Below the pieces are notes generated by a model. It was not told the origin of the DNA and did no database searches. It was given only the letters and a program-made list of their open reading frames with translations. Source: Rhizobium mayense (lineage in GTDB: Bacteria; Pseudomonadota; Alphaproteobacteria; Rhizobiales; Rhizobiaceae). Taken from it: 64,000 bases of DNA. Positions 52,057 to 59,967 of the stretch are shown here, piece by piece. Location: contig NZ_JARFYM010000013.1 in NCBI RefSeq assembly GCF_030272705.1, positions 62,001-126,000 of the forward strand. Reading direction: 5' to 3'. Position 1 is the stretch's first letter. The number at the start of each line of letters is the position of its first letter. Both the position numbers and the translations under genes were made by a program.

Positions 52057-52827
52057 ATGGGCAATTTCCGCAAAAACTGCATCGAGAAAAAACTGCTCAT
52101 CGGCACCTTCGCCGCGATTCCGCATCCGGTTGCCATCGAGGTCACGGCAGCGGCCGGCGTCGATTTCCTTTGCATCGATTGGGAACATTCGCAGATCGGC
52201 CGCGAGCGTATCGAGGACCTGATCCGCGCCGCCGATGTCCATCGTGTTCCCGCAATGGTCCGTGTGCCCGGCCATGCGCCTGAAGCCATCGCCTCGGTGT
52301 TGGACGCAGGCGCGGCGGGCGTTCTGGTGCCGCGCGTGTCGACGGCGGCGCAAGCGAAGGCCGCGGTTCTTGGGACGCGATATCCGCCGATCGGCGAACG
52401 CGGTGTCGGCCCGGGCCGGGCGGCGGCCTACGGCTATCGCATTCCGGATTACCTCGCCAAGGCCAATGCCGAACTCGTCCTCGCCGTCCAGGTCGAGACG
52501 GCCGAGGGGCTCGCCAATATCGCAGAGATTGCCGCGGTCGATGGCATCGACGTCATCTTCATCGGTCCCGGCGACCTCTCCGTCTCGATCGATGCGATGG
52601 GCCCGGCCGGCAAGGACAAACTCACCGACGCCATCGAGACCATCGCGAAAACCGCACTTGCCGCCGGGCGCACGGTCGGCATTTTCCGACCGTCGTCGGA
52701 CGATATCGCAGCCTGGTCAGCAGCGGGCATCAGCTTCTTCCTGTTGGCCAGCGACACCATGTTTCTCGGCGCCAGCCTTGCTGGCGGGGTTGCCCAGGCG
52801 CGACAGCAAGGCGCAGCGAAACCATAG
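52057..52827 (+). CDS. HpcH/HpaI-family aldolase
   Basis: The 256-residue protein is a class II, metal-dependent aldolase of the HpcH/HpaI/citrate-lyase-beta fold. It has the base region CIDWEHSQIG, the metal-binding region AVQVETAEGLANI and the GPGDLSVS phosphate/oxyanion loop. Such enzymes split or form 2-keto-4-hydroxy acids. ATG 52057 fits the family start. It follows the PLP enzyme gene and may work in the same pathway, for example on a keto product. Confidence 0.88.
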   Translation: MGNFRKNCIEKKLLIGTFAAIPHPVAIEVTAAAGVDFLCIDWEHSQIGRERIEDLIRAADVHRVPAMVRVPGHAPEAIASVLDAGAAGVLVPRVSTAAQAKAAVLGTRYPPIGERGVGPGRAAAYGYRIPDYLAKANAELVLAVQVETAEGLANIAEIAAVDGIDVIFIGPGDLSVSIDAMGPAGKDKLTDAIETIAKTALAAGRTVGIFRPSSDDIAAWSAAGISFFLLASDTMFLGASLAGGVAQARQQGAAKP

Positions 52828-52837
52828 AATCGCCGGG

Positions 52838-53644
52838 CTAAAGACCCGCTGCTTTCGAAAAATTATCGCGGAATGCAGCAAGATCAGGCGAGGCGACATC
52901 AGAAACCGCCCAGAAGACCAGCCCGCCGCCGGACCATTCGAAGAGATTATATCCGTCGTGCATCGTCTCGCTCTGCGCGACCTTCTCGCCCGGCCAGACA
53001 AAGAGATTGATGACGTGACCATGGCGGCGATAGACGAGCGCCGCCACGACCCGGCCATCGATATAATCCACCCGCCCGCCGATCAGCGGAAAACCGGCCG
53101 CCGTAAGGTCGACCACCGGCGGCGAGAAATCGATCTTGCCATTGAACCAGGGCTTGACCGTGTGCTGATCGGATGTCTCCACATCGACCAGATGGTTGGC
53201 GAGCATGGAACGCACATGACTGGCGAGCAACTCGTTCTGGATGGGCGCGCTTGTCTGCGGATTGCCAAGCACCAGCATCAGACTTGCCGCAAGGACGGCC
53301 AGCGACGGTATGAAGCTCCATTGCCCGAACAATTGCAGGCCACGCCACCACACGCTCTCGCGGCGCCGCCTCTGCGAAGCCGGAGCCTGTCGCCGGGCCT
53401 CTTCAAGAGAAATGGCGGTCATGATGTGCGCGCGAACCTCATCCGGAGCCTTCCACTTCACATCATCGCGGCCGACGACCCGCTTCATGTCTTTGAGCCC
53501 CTCCAGGGTGGCGGTGCAATCCTGGCATGTCGCAAGATGCTGTTCGAACTGTATCGTGTGGACCGCATCGAGTTCGTCATCCACATAGCTGTGCAGGATC
53601 GTTTCCCATTCAGGGCAGCCTTCCAGGGTTTTCCCGCTCATCAT
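52838..53644 (-). CDS. Zinc-finger anti-sigma factor
   Basis: The roughly 268-residue membrane protein has an N-terminal zf-HC2 anti-sigma domain (His-x3-Cys-x2-Cys in HLATCQDC), a basic stretch (QRRRRESVWW) and one transmembrane helix (WSFIPSLAVLAASLMLVLG), then a periplasmic domain of about 130 residues. Its start codon overlaps the sigma-factor stop, so the two are translationally coupled. The periplasmic part probably senses an envelope or redox signal. Confidence 0.88.
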   Translation of the reverse strand: MMSGKTLEGCPEWETILHSYVDDELDAVHTIQFEQHLATCQDCTATLEGLKDMKRVVGRDDVKWKAPDEVRAHIMTAISLEEARRQAPASQRRRRESVWWRGLQLFGQWSFIPSLAVLAASLMLVLGNPQTSAPIQNELLASHVRSMLANHLVDVETSDQHTVKPWFNGKIDFSPPVVDLTAAGFPLIGGRVDYIDGRVVAALVYRRHGHVINLFVWPGEKVAQSETMHDGYNLFEWSGGGLVFWAVSDVASPDLAAFRDNFSKAAGL

Positions 53645-54249
53645 GCGACCCCGCCTTTCTCGCCCAGCTGCCATGCCTCGCCGAATTCACGTCTCGCCCT
53701 CGCGAGCCGCGACATGACGGTTCCGATCGGCACGTCGGTTATGTCTGCGATCTGGCGATAAGACAGATTTTCCAGCTCTCGAAGCACGAGAACCTCCCGT
53801 GACAGGTCCGGAAGAGAGTTGACGACTTGGCGGACCCGCAGCGACTCCGTCTTGCGGATCAAGGCCGCCTCGGGTGAATCCTCTTCAGAGGCAACGTCAT
53901 GAGCGTCCGCGTATGGCTGATCGTCGTCCTTCGCTTCGCTCGCCATCATCGCCGTCTCGTACCGCGCCTTGCGCCGGCCTTCGCTCAGCCAGACGTAGTA
54001 ACAGTTCCGGACAATGGCAAACATCCAGGCGCGGGGCTCGCCGCCGCGATAGCCATCGAAGTTGCGGTAGGCACGCAGAAAGGCTTCCTGCACGATATCC
54101 TGCGCCGCATCAGCATCCCGGCTCAAAAACCGCGCGAAATTATAGGCGGCATCCAGATGTGGAACGACGGTATTTTGGAACCGCAGCATCAGGTCACGTG
54201 ACGCCGGTGAAACGCTTCCGAGACTCTCCTGATGCAGCGCTTGCAGCAT
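53641..54249 (-). CDS. ECF-type RNA polymerase sigma factor
   Basis: Sigma region 2 (FLSRDADAAQDIVQEAFLRAYRN) and region 4 (PDLSREVLVLRELENLS, TDVPIGTVMSRLARARRE) are clear. The frame is open to ATG 54423, but the first 58 codons contain rare codons (ATA, CGA, GGA) and no domain, so I use ATG 54249; the longer form (260 residues) is possible. The anti-sigma gene follows with overlap. A GGGAATA motif is shared with the divergent MBL operon promoter. Confidence 0.88.
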   Translation of the reverse strand: MLQALHQESLGSVSPASRDLMLRFQNTVVPHLDAAYNFARFLSRDADAAQDIVQEAFLRAYRNFDGYRGGEPRAWMFAIVRNCYYVWLSEGRRKARYETAMMASEAKDDDQPYADAHDVASEEDSPEAALIRKTESLRVRQVVNSLPDLSREVLVLRELENLSYRQIADITDVPIGTVMSRLARARREFGEAWQLGEKGGVA

Positions 54250-54565
54250 CGGACCCGCCGCATCTATGGCGACGGCGGAGCAGGTCTTAGCGAACACCGC
54301 GACGAATTGCCGAACAAAGGCGACCACTCCTCGTATCGCGATCGGCCGACTGAACGCTGAAACGAGACCCGGCGGCGGCCGACCATCAAACGTGGAGAAG
54401 GCGAAATGGATATCCGTCGTCATGATCCCTGCATTGCTCCAGCGCCGGTTCCGGCCGGGCCAGACCCTGACCGCGGACGTTGCTCTTCACTCTCCAGATC
54501 GATTCAAACGGCGTTTTATTCTCGCGGCCTGCAAATATTTTTCGTCAGCGACCGCGACGGGCTGC

Positions 54566-54574
54566 AATATTCCC
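54566..54574 (-). promoter_or_regulatory. Candidate ECF -35 element of the sigma/anti-sigma operon
   Basis: The minus strand reads GGGAATATT here. The plus strand reads GGGAATAAT at 54667-54675 facing the divergent operon. Each lies about 100-150 bp from the start codons considered, so both may be recognised by the ECF factor. The matching -10 elements are not obvious. Confidence 0.45.
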
Positions 54575-54666
54575 GTCGCGTGCTCCACTGTGCACCCGTC
54601 GAAGCGGCGGCGCCAGTAGAATTAGCTCAAACATATCAAAATCTTATGAGAAAGATGCCATGAACA

Positions 54667-54675
54667 GGGAATAAT
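54667..54675 (+). promoter_or_regulatory. Candidate ECF -35 element of the MBL-TPR-DoxX operon
   Basis: GGGAATAAT lies 96 bp before the MBL start codon and is nearly identical to the element on the opposite strand at 54566-54574. The other sequence in the 54250-54771 gap contains no gene I can support. Confidence 0.45.
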
Positions 54676-54771
54676 CCGCCAACGCCGGCGATCTCCTTCG
54701 ACAGCGGAGGCATTGATTGACCCCTGTCCTCCGCTTCGCGTGGCGATGCCACTCAAAGAGGAGACAAGACG

Positions 54772-55749
54772 ATGTTGAACATGACGCGCCGCACCGTTCT
54801 CAGCTCGGCCGCCGCCGCTGCCGCTTTCGGCCTGTCGGCGAGACTGGAATTCATCCCATCACTTGCACTAGCCGAAACACCGTTGGAGCCGACCGTCGGC
54901 TTCTATCGCTACAAGGTCGGCGATGTCGAAGTCACCGCCATTTATGACGGCATATGGCGCAAGCCGCATGATCCTGCCTTCATAAAGAACGCTTCCATCG
55001 AGGATACCAAGCAAGCCTTGGCCGCGGCAGGCCAAACCACAGAATTCATGCCGATCCCCCTCACCGTCGTCGTCCTGAAGATCGGCGACCGGCTGGTCAT
55101 GATGGACGCAGGCTCCGGCGTCGGCCAATGGCAGGCCAATGCCACCCATCTGCCGGCCAACATGGCCGCCGCCGGCATCGATTACAAGAATATCGACACG
55201 GTAATCATCTCGCATTTCCATCCCGACCATGTCTGGGGCCTGATGGAAAAAGGCACGAATGCTCCGGTTTTCGCCCATGCCGAGATCATCACCAACGCCG
55301 ACGAATATAATTGGTGGACGGCGCCCGGCCGCGTCGACACGCTGGCAGCAGGCCGCAAGGACGCCGGACGCCGTATCGCGGATGTCTTCCCGAAATGGCA
55401 AAACTGGAAGCTGGTCGGCGACGGCGCGGAAGTCGCCCCTGGCGTTCACCTCGTCTCCGCACCCGGTCATACGCCCGGCCATTCCACCTTCCTCGTCGCC
55501 TCCGGCAAGGAGCAGCTTCTGGTCTCGGCCGACATCATGTACGTGCCGGCATTGCTCGCTCCCCATCCGGATTGGCAAGGCAGCTACGACCAGGATGGAC
55601 CGGCAGCTATCGTCACGCGGCGCAAGCTGATCGACCGCATCATCGCCGACAATATCAAGATTTGCGGTTCGCATTTCCCCTTCCCGGGCTCCGGCACCTT
55701 CGTGAAGGACGGCAACGCCTACGGTTTTACCCCAACGACACAAGCCTGA
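54772..55749 (+). CDS. Tat-exported metallo-beta-lactamase-fold hydrolase
   Basis: The 325-residue protein begins with a twin-arginine signal (MTRRTVLSSAAAAAAFGLSA). The metal motif HFHPDH is at His148-His153, followed by GHTPGHS and the final His in CGSHFPFPG. It is a periplasmic MBL-fold enzyme of unknown substrate; lactonase, sulfur-dioxygenase-like or quorum-related roles are all possible. AAAGAGGAGACAAG precedes the ATG. It leads an operon with a TPR and a DoxX protein and is divergent from the ECF sigma/anti-sigma genes. Confidence 0.88.
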   Translation: MLNMTRRTVLSSAAAAAAFGLSARLEFIPSLALAETPLEPTVGFYRYKVGDVEVTAIYDGIWRKPHDPAFIKNASIEDTKQALAAAGQTTEFMPIPLTVVVLKIGDRLVMMDAGSGVGQWQANATHLPANMAAAGIDYKNIDTVIISHFHPDHVWGLMEKGTNAPVFAHAEIITNADEYNWWTAPGRVDTLAAGRKDAGRRIADVFPKWQNWKLVGDGAEVAPGVHLVSAPGHTPGHSTFLVASGKEQLLVSADIMYVPALLAPHPDWQGSYDQDGPAAIVTRRKLIDRIIADNIKICGSHFPFPGSGTFVKDGNAYGFTPTTQA

Positions 55750-55768
55750 CGGCTAAAGGAGACATATC

Positions 55769-56245
55769 ATGATCAGATACGCAATCTTTGGCGCCGCCAG
55801 CCTATGTGCGGTCGTCATCATTCCCGCAGCCGCGGCTCTACCGGCCTTTGCCGTCGACAACATGGAAACCACGGATGCGCCGGACTTGACCTCCGTTCGC
55901 GCCAAGATCGACGCAAAGGATTACCAGGGTGCATTGGCCGAACTTCGCGATCTGGCCGAGGATCACCAGCAGGCGGACGTCTACAATCTGCTGGGCTTCA
56001 CGCTTAGAAAGACGGGCGATTTCAAGACCTCGCTGACGTACTATACCAAGGCGCTGGAGCTGCAGCCCGATCACAAGGGCGCCCGCGAATATCTCGGCGA
56101 GCTCTATGTCGAGACCGGCAACATGGACAAGGCCAAGGAACAGCTGGCGACGCTGAAGCAACTTTGCCCAAGCGGCTGCGAGGAGCTGGAGGATCTGCAA
56201 AAGGCAATCGACGACAAAGCTGCCACAACCAAGGCTGCGAATTAA
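55769..56245 (+). CDS. Periplasmic TPR-repeat protein
   Basis: The 158-residue protein has a Sec signal peptide (about 1-28, ending ALPAFA) and about two to three tetratricopeptide repeats (ADVYNLLGFTLRKTGDFKTS, ALELQPDHKGAREYLGELYVETG). A C-terminal CPSGC could bind metal or form a disulfide. TPR proteins scaffold complexes, so it may bind the MBL protein or the anti-sigma periplasmic domain. It lies 19 bp after the MBL gene. Confidence 0.85.
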   Translation: MIRYAIFGAASLCAVVIIPAAAALPAFAVDNMETTDAPDLTSVRAKIDAKDYQGALAELRDLAEDHQQADVYNLLGFTLRKTGDFKTSLTYYTKALELQPDHKGAREYLGELYVETGNMDKAKEQLATLKQLCPSGCEELEDLQKAIDDKAATTKAAN

Positions 56246-56260
56246 CCTGAGACCCACGCG

Positions 56261-56295
56261 TGCGCCTGTGACGCAAACGACGCCTTGCAGGCGCA
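56261..56295 (+). other. Intercistronic stem-loop before the doxX-like gene
   Basis: TGCGCCTG (56261-56268) is the perfect reverse complement of CAGGCGCA (56288-56295). It lies in the 72-bp gap between the TPR and DoxX genes and may adjust expression or protect the upstream mRNA. Confidence 0.45.
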
Positions 56296-56317
56296 CCGCC
56301 CCAATGGGAGGTGACAC

Positions 56318-56797
56318 ATGGACTATTCGGAAAATGCAAATGTCGTGCATCCAATGGACATGACGCTTCTGGCCGGTCGGCTGCTGATGGCCTGGATATT
56401 CCTGCATGAGAGCATGGCGCTGGCGTTCAATTTCGATGCCGCGGTCAACGCTATGGCGAAGCTTGGCGTTCCCGAACCGCTGCTCGTCGCGGTGATCGCC
56501 TTGCAGCTTGGCGCCGGCCTTTCCCTGGCGCTCGGCTTGCTGACCCGCCTCGGCGCCTTGTCGCTTGGGCTGTTCTGCCTGTCTACGGCACTGATATTCC
56601 ACACGGATTTCGCCAGCCACAACGAGATGCTGCATTTCGAAAAGGACTTGGCCATCGCCGGCGGCATGTTCGTTCTGGTGACAACAGGCGCCGGCGCACT
56701 GTCGGTGGATCGTTTTCTCGAACGCCACATCTTGGCCTCGAGCAACGACAAGTCCCCACGGCCGCTGCGCCGCGCAATAGAAAAAGGGATCCTCTGA
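56318..56797 (+). CDS. DoxX-family membrane protein
   Basis: The 159-residue protein has four hydrophobic segments of the DoxX fold (LAGRLLMAWIFLHESMAL, LLVAVIALQLGAGLSLALG, and two more). DoxX-like proteins occur with thiosulfate:quinone oxidoreductase, thiol redox systems and quinone stress genes. GGGAGGTGACAC precedes the ATG. It closes the ECF-linked operon and is followed by a strong terminator. Confidence 0.88.
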   Translation: MDYSENANVVHPMDMTLLAGRLLMAWIFLHESMALAFNFDAAVNAMAKLGVPEPLLVAVIALQLGAGLSLALGLLTRLGALSLGLFCLSTALIFHTDFASHNEMLHFEKDLAIAGGMFVLVTTGAGALSVDRFLERHILASSNDKSPRPLRRAIEKGIL

Positions 56798-56830
56798 ACG
56801 TGCAGCCAATATCCATCCGCGTGAAATCCC

Positions 56831-56881
56831 TGCCGAAAACAGCCTCAACCGGGCTGTTTTCGGCATTTCCACCGATTTTTT
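56831..56881 (+). terminator. Terminator after the MBL-TPR-DoxX operon
   Basis: TGCCGAAAACAGCC (56831-56844) pairs perfectly with GGCTGTTTTCGGCA (56852-56865) across a 7-nt loop. A run of six T follows at 56876-56881 after a short gap. Confidence 0.75.
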
Positions 56882-56899
56882 AAGCTTAAAACTTTTTCC

Positions 56900-56980
56900 T
56901 TGAAATGCGTCTCGTTTTGGATAACCATCCAAAAATGAAGGGCGACCTGAACGCCGTCATTCGCGACGGAACGCCCTTTT
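56900..56980 (+). promoter_or_regulatory. Promoter with overlapping palindrome and attenuator-like leader of the aminotransferase gene
   Basis: A TTGAAA (56900-56905) and TAACCA (56922-56927) pair 16 bp apart resembles a promoter. TTTTGGATAACCATCCAAAA (56915-56934) is a perfect 8-bp-arm palindrome across the -10. An ATG at 56935 opens a 15-codon frame ending TGA at 56982. AAGGGCG (56938-56944) pairs with CGCCCTT (56972-56978), with inner CCGTC (56954-56958) / GACGG (56965-56969), followed by TTTT. The structure ends 26 bp before the TTG start of the aminotransferase and looks like an attenuator. Confidence 0.5.
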
Positions 56981-57006
56981 GACATCAGGCTTCCAGGGAA
57001 AGTTCT

Positions 57007-58215
57007 TTGTCTCTTCTGCCACCGCACAGCTTGTCCGAGAAGACACACAGCCGCAACGCCTTCGAAGGCATCCGCGCCCAGATCCGTGACTTGCGCACCG
57101 ATAATATCGCCGTGCTTGCCAAGCGTGCTCGTGAGCTCGGCGGCGTTATCCCGCTATGGTTCGGCGAAGGCGACATGGTAACGCCGGCCTTCATCCGCGA
57201 TGCCGCCAAGAAGGCGCTCGACGACGGTCAGACCTTCTATGTCCCGAACATGCGCGGCCTTCCGGCGCTCAACGAGGCCTTGTCCGACTATCAGACCCAA
57301 TGGCATGGCCGCCCGATCCCGATTGAGCGCACTACCGTCGCGCCCGGCGGCATGCAGGCGCTCTACATGGCATTGGAGCTGCTGGTCGACGTCGGCACCA
57401 ATGTTGTCTACGTCGCGCCGCAATGGCCGAACATCCATAATGCCATCCACCTAATTGGCGGTGAACCGCGCCCTGTGTCGCTGGATTTCGACACGGATTG
57501 GCGGCTCGACCTCAACAAGCTCTTCGCGCGCTGCGATGCCCGTACCCGTGCCATTTTCCTGTCAACGCCGGCCAATCCGACCGGGTGGACCGCGACACGC
57601 GAGGAAATGCAGGCGTTGCTAGATTTCAGCCGCCGCACCGGCATCTGGATCATTTCCGACGAGGTCTATGCGCGTCTCTATTTCGACGGCGAGATCGCAC
57701 CGTCGATCCTCCAGGTGGCCGAAGATGGCGACCGGGTGATCGCCGTCAACAGCTTCTCCAAGGCCTGGGCAATGACCGGTTGGCGCATCGGCTGGCTCAC
57801 GCACCCGTCAGACATCGCCGATCAGCTCGGTGCGATGACGCAATATGTCAACAGCGGCACGTCCGCGATGATCCAGGCGGGTGCCGCCGCCGCCATATGC
57901 GAAGGCGAGCCGCTGGTTGCCGAAATCCGTGCTAGAATCAAGGCCGGCCTTGATCTCGCTTACGAAAAACTGCCGCAGATACCGGGTATCATCCTTCCGG
58001 AAAAGCCGCGCGGCGGTATGTATGCTTTCTTCGCGCTTCAGGGCGAAGCCGATGCCACCGCGGTCTGCGAGCGCATTCTTGAAACGGCGCGCGTTGGCCT
58101 GGCGCCCGGCTATCATTTCGGGGAATCGTCGCGCGCATTCCTGCGCATGTGCACATTCCGCGATACCGAACAGATGCGTATCGCGCTCGACCGTATGGTC
58201 GACGCCATGAGATGA
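57007..58215 (+). CDS. Class I/II aminotransferase
   Basis: The 402-residue PLP enzyme has the substrate/cofactor motifs SDEVYARLYFDG and NSFSKAWAMTGWRIGW with the PLP lysine Lys252, and the C-terminal Arg that binds the substrate carboxylate (SSRAFLRMCTF). The frame starts with TTG at 57007, which follows CCAGGGAAAG; no ATG gives a complete domain. An amino-acid ABC importer is encoded 79 bp downstream, so its substrate is probably an imported amino acid. A structured leader precedes it. Confidence 0.87.
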   Translation: MSLLPPHSLSEKTHSRNAFEGIRAQIRDLRTDNIAVLAKRARELGGVIPLWFGEGDMVTPAFIRDAAKKALDDGQTFYVPNMRGLPALNEALSDYQTQWHGRPIPIERTTVAPGGMQALYMALELLVDVGTNVVYVAPQWPNIHNAIHLIGGEPRPVSLDFDTDWRLDLNKLFARCDARTRAIFLSTPANPTGWTATREEMQALLDFSRRTGIWIISDEVYARLYFDGEIAPSILQVAEDGDRVIAVNSFSKAWAMTGWRIGWLTHPSDIADQLGAMTQYVNSGTSAMIQAGAAAAICEGEPLVAEIRARIKAGLDLAYEKLPQIPGIILPEKPRGGMYAFFALQGEADATAVCERILETARVGLAPGYHFGESSRAFLRMCTFRDTEQMRIALDRMVDAMR

Positions 58216-58294
58216 CGGCCCGCGATAAGGCGCGGACCGGCAATACCCGCAGGCACGAGGCGCCCGCGGTCATAACCAGAGGGAGACAAACCAC

Positions 58295-59092
58295 ATGAAT
58301 TTTACCCGTCGTAATCTACTGGTCCTTGCGACCGTCGTCGGCATGGCCGGCGGAAGTCATTTTGCCTATGCCGCCGACGTGCTGAATGTCGGTTCCTATC
58401 CGAACAACCCGCCCTTCGAATACAAGACCGCCAATGGCGGCTTCGAAGGCTTCGAGGTCGATGTCGTCAACGAAGCGGCCAAGCGCGCCGGCATGACGAC
58501 CAACATCGCCGACTATGGCTTCCAGGCCCTGTTCGCGGCAACGAGCTCCAAGCGCATCGACGTGGCGATCTCGTCCATTACCATCACGCCGGAACGTTTG
58601 AAGTCGCAATCCTTCACGCAGCCCTTCTATGACTCCGACATGGGCGTTGCCGCCAAGGAAAGCAGCTCGATCAAGTCGCTCGCCGATCTGAAGGGCGCGG
58701 TCGTCGGCGTACTCTCCGGATCGACCGGCGAAAAATGGGTCAATGACAACAAGGCCGCAAAAGGCTTCGCCGACGTCAAGGGCTACAACTCGCAGCAGGA
58801 CATGTTCCTCGATCTCGGCGCCGGCCGTATCGACGCCGTCGTCAGCGATATCCCCGGCATGCAGTATCTCTTCATCAAGACAAAGGGCTTTGCCATCAAG
58901 GACCGGATCAAGACCGGCGAACAATACGGCCTGATGATGACCAAGGACTCGCCGCTCGTCGCCAAGATCAACGATGCCATCACTGCAATGAAGAAAGACG
59001 GCACGCTGGAAAAGATCCACGAAAAGTGGTTCGGCAGCAAGGCTCCCGCCGGCTCCTCCACCGTGACCGAAATGCCTATCCCCAAGGCGTGA
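58295..59092 (+). CDS. Amino-acid ABC transporter substrate-binding protein (family 3)
   Basis: The 265-residue protein has a signal peptide (about 1-27, with an RR but weak Tat character) and the family 3 binding fold: LNVGSYPNNPPFEYKTANG, FEVDVVNEAAKRAG, VAISSITITPERL and GVLSGSTGEKW. The ligand is a polar amino acid or analogue. It lies between an aminotransferase and a matching permease, with a stem-loop before the permease. Confidence 0.92.
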   Translation: MNFTRRNLLVLATVVGMAGGSHFAYAADVLNVGSYPNNPPFEYKTANGGFEGFEVDVVNEAAKRAGMTTNIADYGFQALFAATSSKRIDVAISSITITPERLKSQSFTQPFYDSDMGVAAKESSSIKSLADLKGAVVGVLSGSTGEKWVNDNKAAKGFADVKGYNSQQDMFLDLGAGRIDAVVSDIPGMQYLFIKTKGFAIKDRIKTGEQYGLMMTKDSPLVAKINDAITAMKKDGTLEKIHEKWFGSKAPAGSSTVTEMPIPKA

Positions 59093-59123
59093 TCAAAAGA
59101 TCATTTCCTGGAGCATATTTTAA

Positions 59124-59144
59124 CGCCGGCCGTCTCGGCCGGCG
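59124..59144 (+). other. Intercistronic stem-loop between binding-protein and permease genes
   Basis: CGCCGGCC (59124-59131) pairs perfectly with GGCCGGCG (59137-59144) across a 5-nt loop. Such hairpins commonly stabilise the binding-protein part of the mRNA and lower permease expression. Confidence 0.6.
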
Positions 59145-59192
59145 CAATTGTGATAATAGACCTTCATCTTGTTTCGCCTAATGGGAGTGCCA

Positions 59193-59867
59193 ATGTCGCT
59201 CGTCGATACCTTCTTCAACTCCGACGTCATGATTTCGGCCTTCCCTCAACTTCTGCATGGTCTCTGGATGACCCTGGCGCTGGGCGTTGTGAGCATCGTC
59301 ATCGGCGTTCTGGGCGGCCTCATCGTCAGCCTGATCCGCCTCTATGCGCCCAAGCCGTTCCAGCTGCTGATGGTCGCCTATATCGACATCATGCGCGCCA
59401 TGCCGATGCTGGTGGTTCTGATCCTGATCTATTACGCCCTGCCCTTTGTCGGCATCAGCTTTTCCGCCTGGTGGTCCGCGATCCTGGGCTTCTCCATCGT
59501 GCTTGCCGCCTATTCGGCGGAAGTCTTCCGGTCAGGCATCGAGAGCGTGCCGCGCGGCCAGTTCGAGGCGGCTGCCGCACTTGGCATTCCCTTCCTGATA
59601 ACGCTATACAAGGTCGTGTTGCCGCAAGCGATCCGCATCGTCATCCCGCCGACCACCAGCAACTGCGTCTCGATGTTCAAGGATACCTCGCTTGCCTCGA
59701 CCGTGGCACTACCGGAGCTTTTGAAAGAGGGGCAGAATGCGCAGGGCTTCTATGCTAACCCTTCGCCGCTGATCATGGCCGCGCTGATCTACATCATCCT
59801 GCTCTGGCCGATGGTGCGCCTGGTGAGCGTGCTCGAAAAGAAATTCAAGAGCGAGAAGGCGCACTGA
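59193..59867 (+). CDS. Amino-acid ABC transporter permease (HisM/GlnP type)
   Basis: The 224-residue permease has about five hydrophobic segments and the EAA loop (FEAAAALGIPFLITLYKVVLPQA). ATG 59193 follows GGGAGTGCC. Its stop is followed by a dispersed repeat, not by an ATPase gene, so the ATP-binding subunit must come from elsewhere. It pairs with the upstream binding protein. Confidence 0.9.
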   Translation: MSLVDTFFNSDVMISAFPQLLHGLWMTLALGVVSIVIGVLGGLIVSLIRLYAPKPFQLLMVAYIDIMRAMPMLVVLILIYYALPFVGISFSAWWSAILGFSIVLAAYSAEVFRSGIESVPRGQFEAAAALGIPFLITLYKVVLPQAIRIVIPPTTSNCVSMFKDTSLASTVALPELLKEGQNAQGFYANPSPLIMAALIYIILLWPMVRLVSVLEKKFKSEKAH

Positions 59868-59870
59868 AGC

Positions 59871-59957
59871 AATTCCAGGAAAACTGCGCGGCGGTATTCC
59901 AGGAGGTGTGAAAGAACAAAGAGATAGAGCGAGCCCGTGAAAAGCTGAACCGCTCGA
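59871..59957. repeat. Dispersed rhizobial intergenic repeat, copy 2
   Basis: It shares CCAGGAAAA, AACAAAGAGATAGAGCG and GCTGAACCGCTC with the copy at 31771-31866, with the same order and similar spacing but more differences in between. It lies between the permease stop and the convergent MarR gene. Confidence 0.75.
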
Positions 59958-59967
59958 GACGCTGCGA

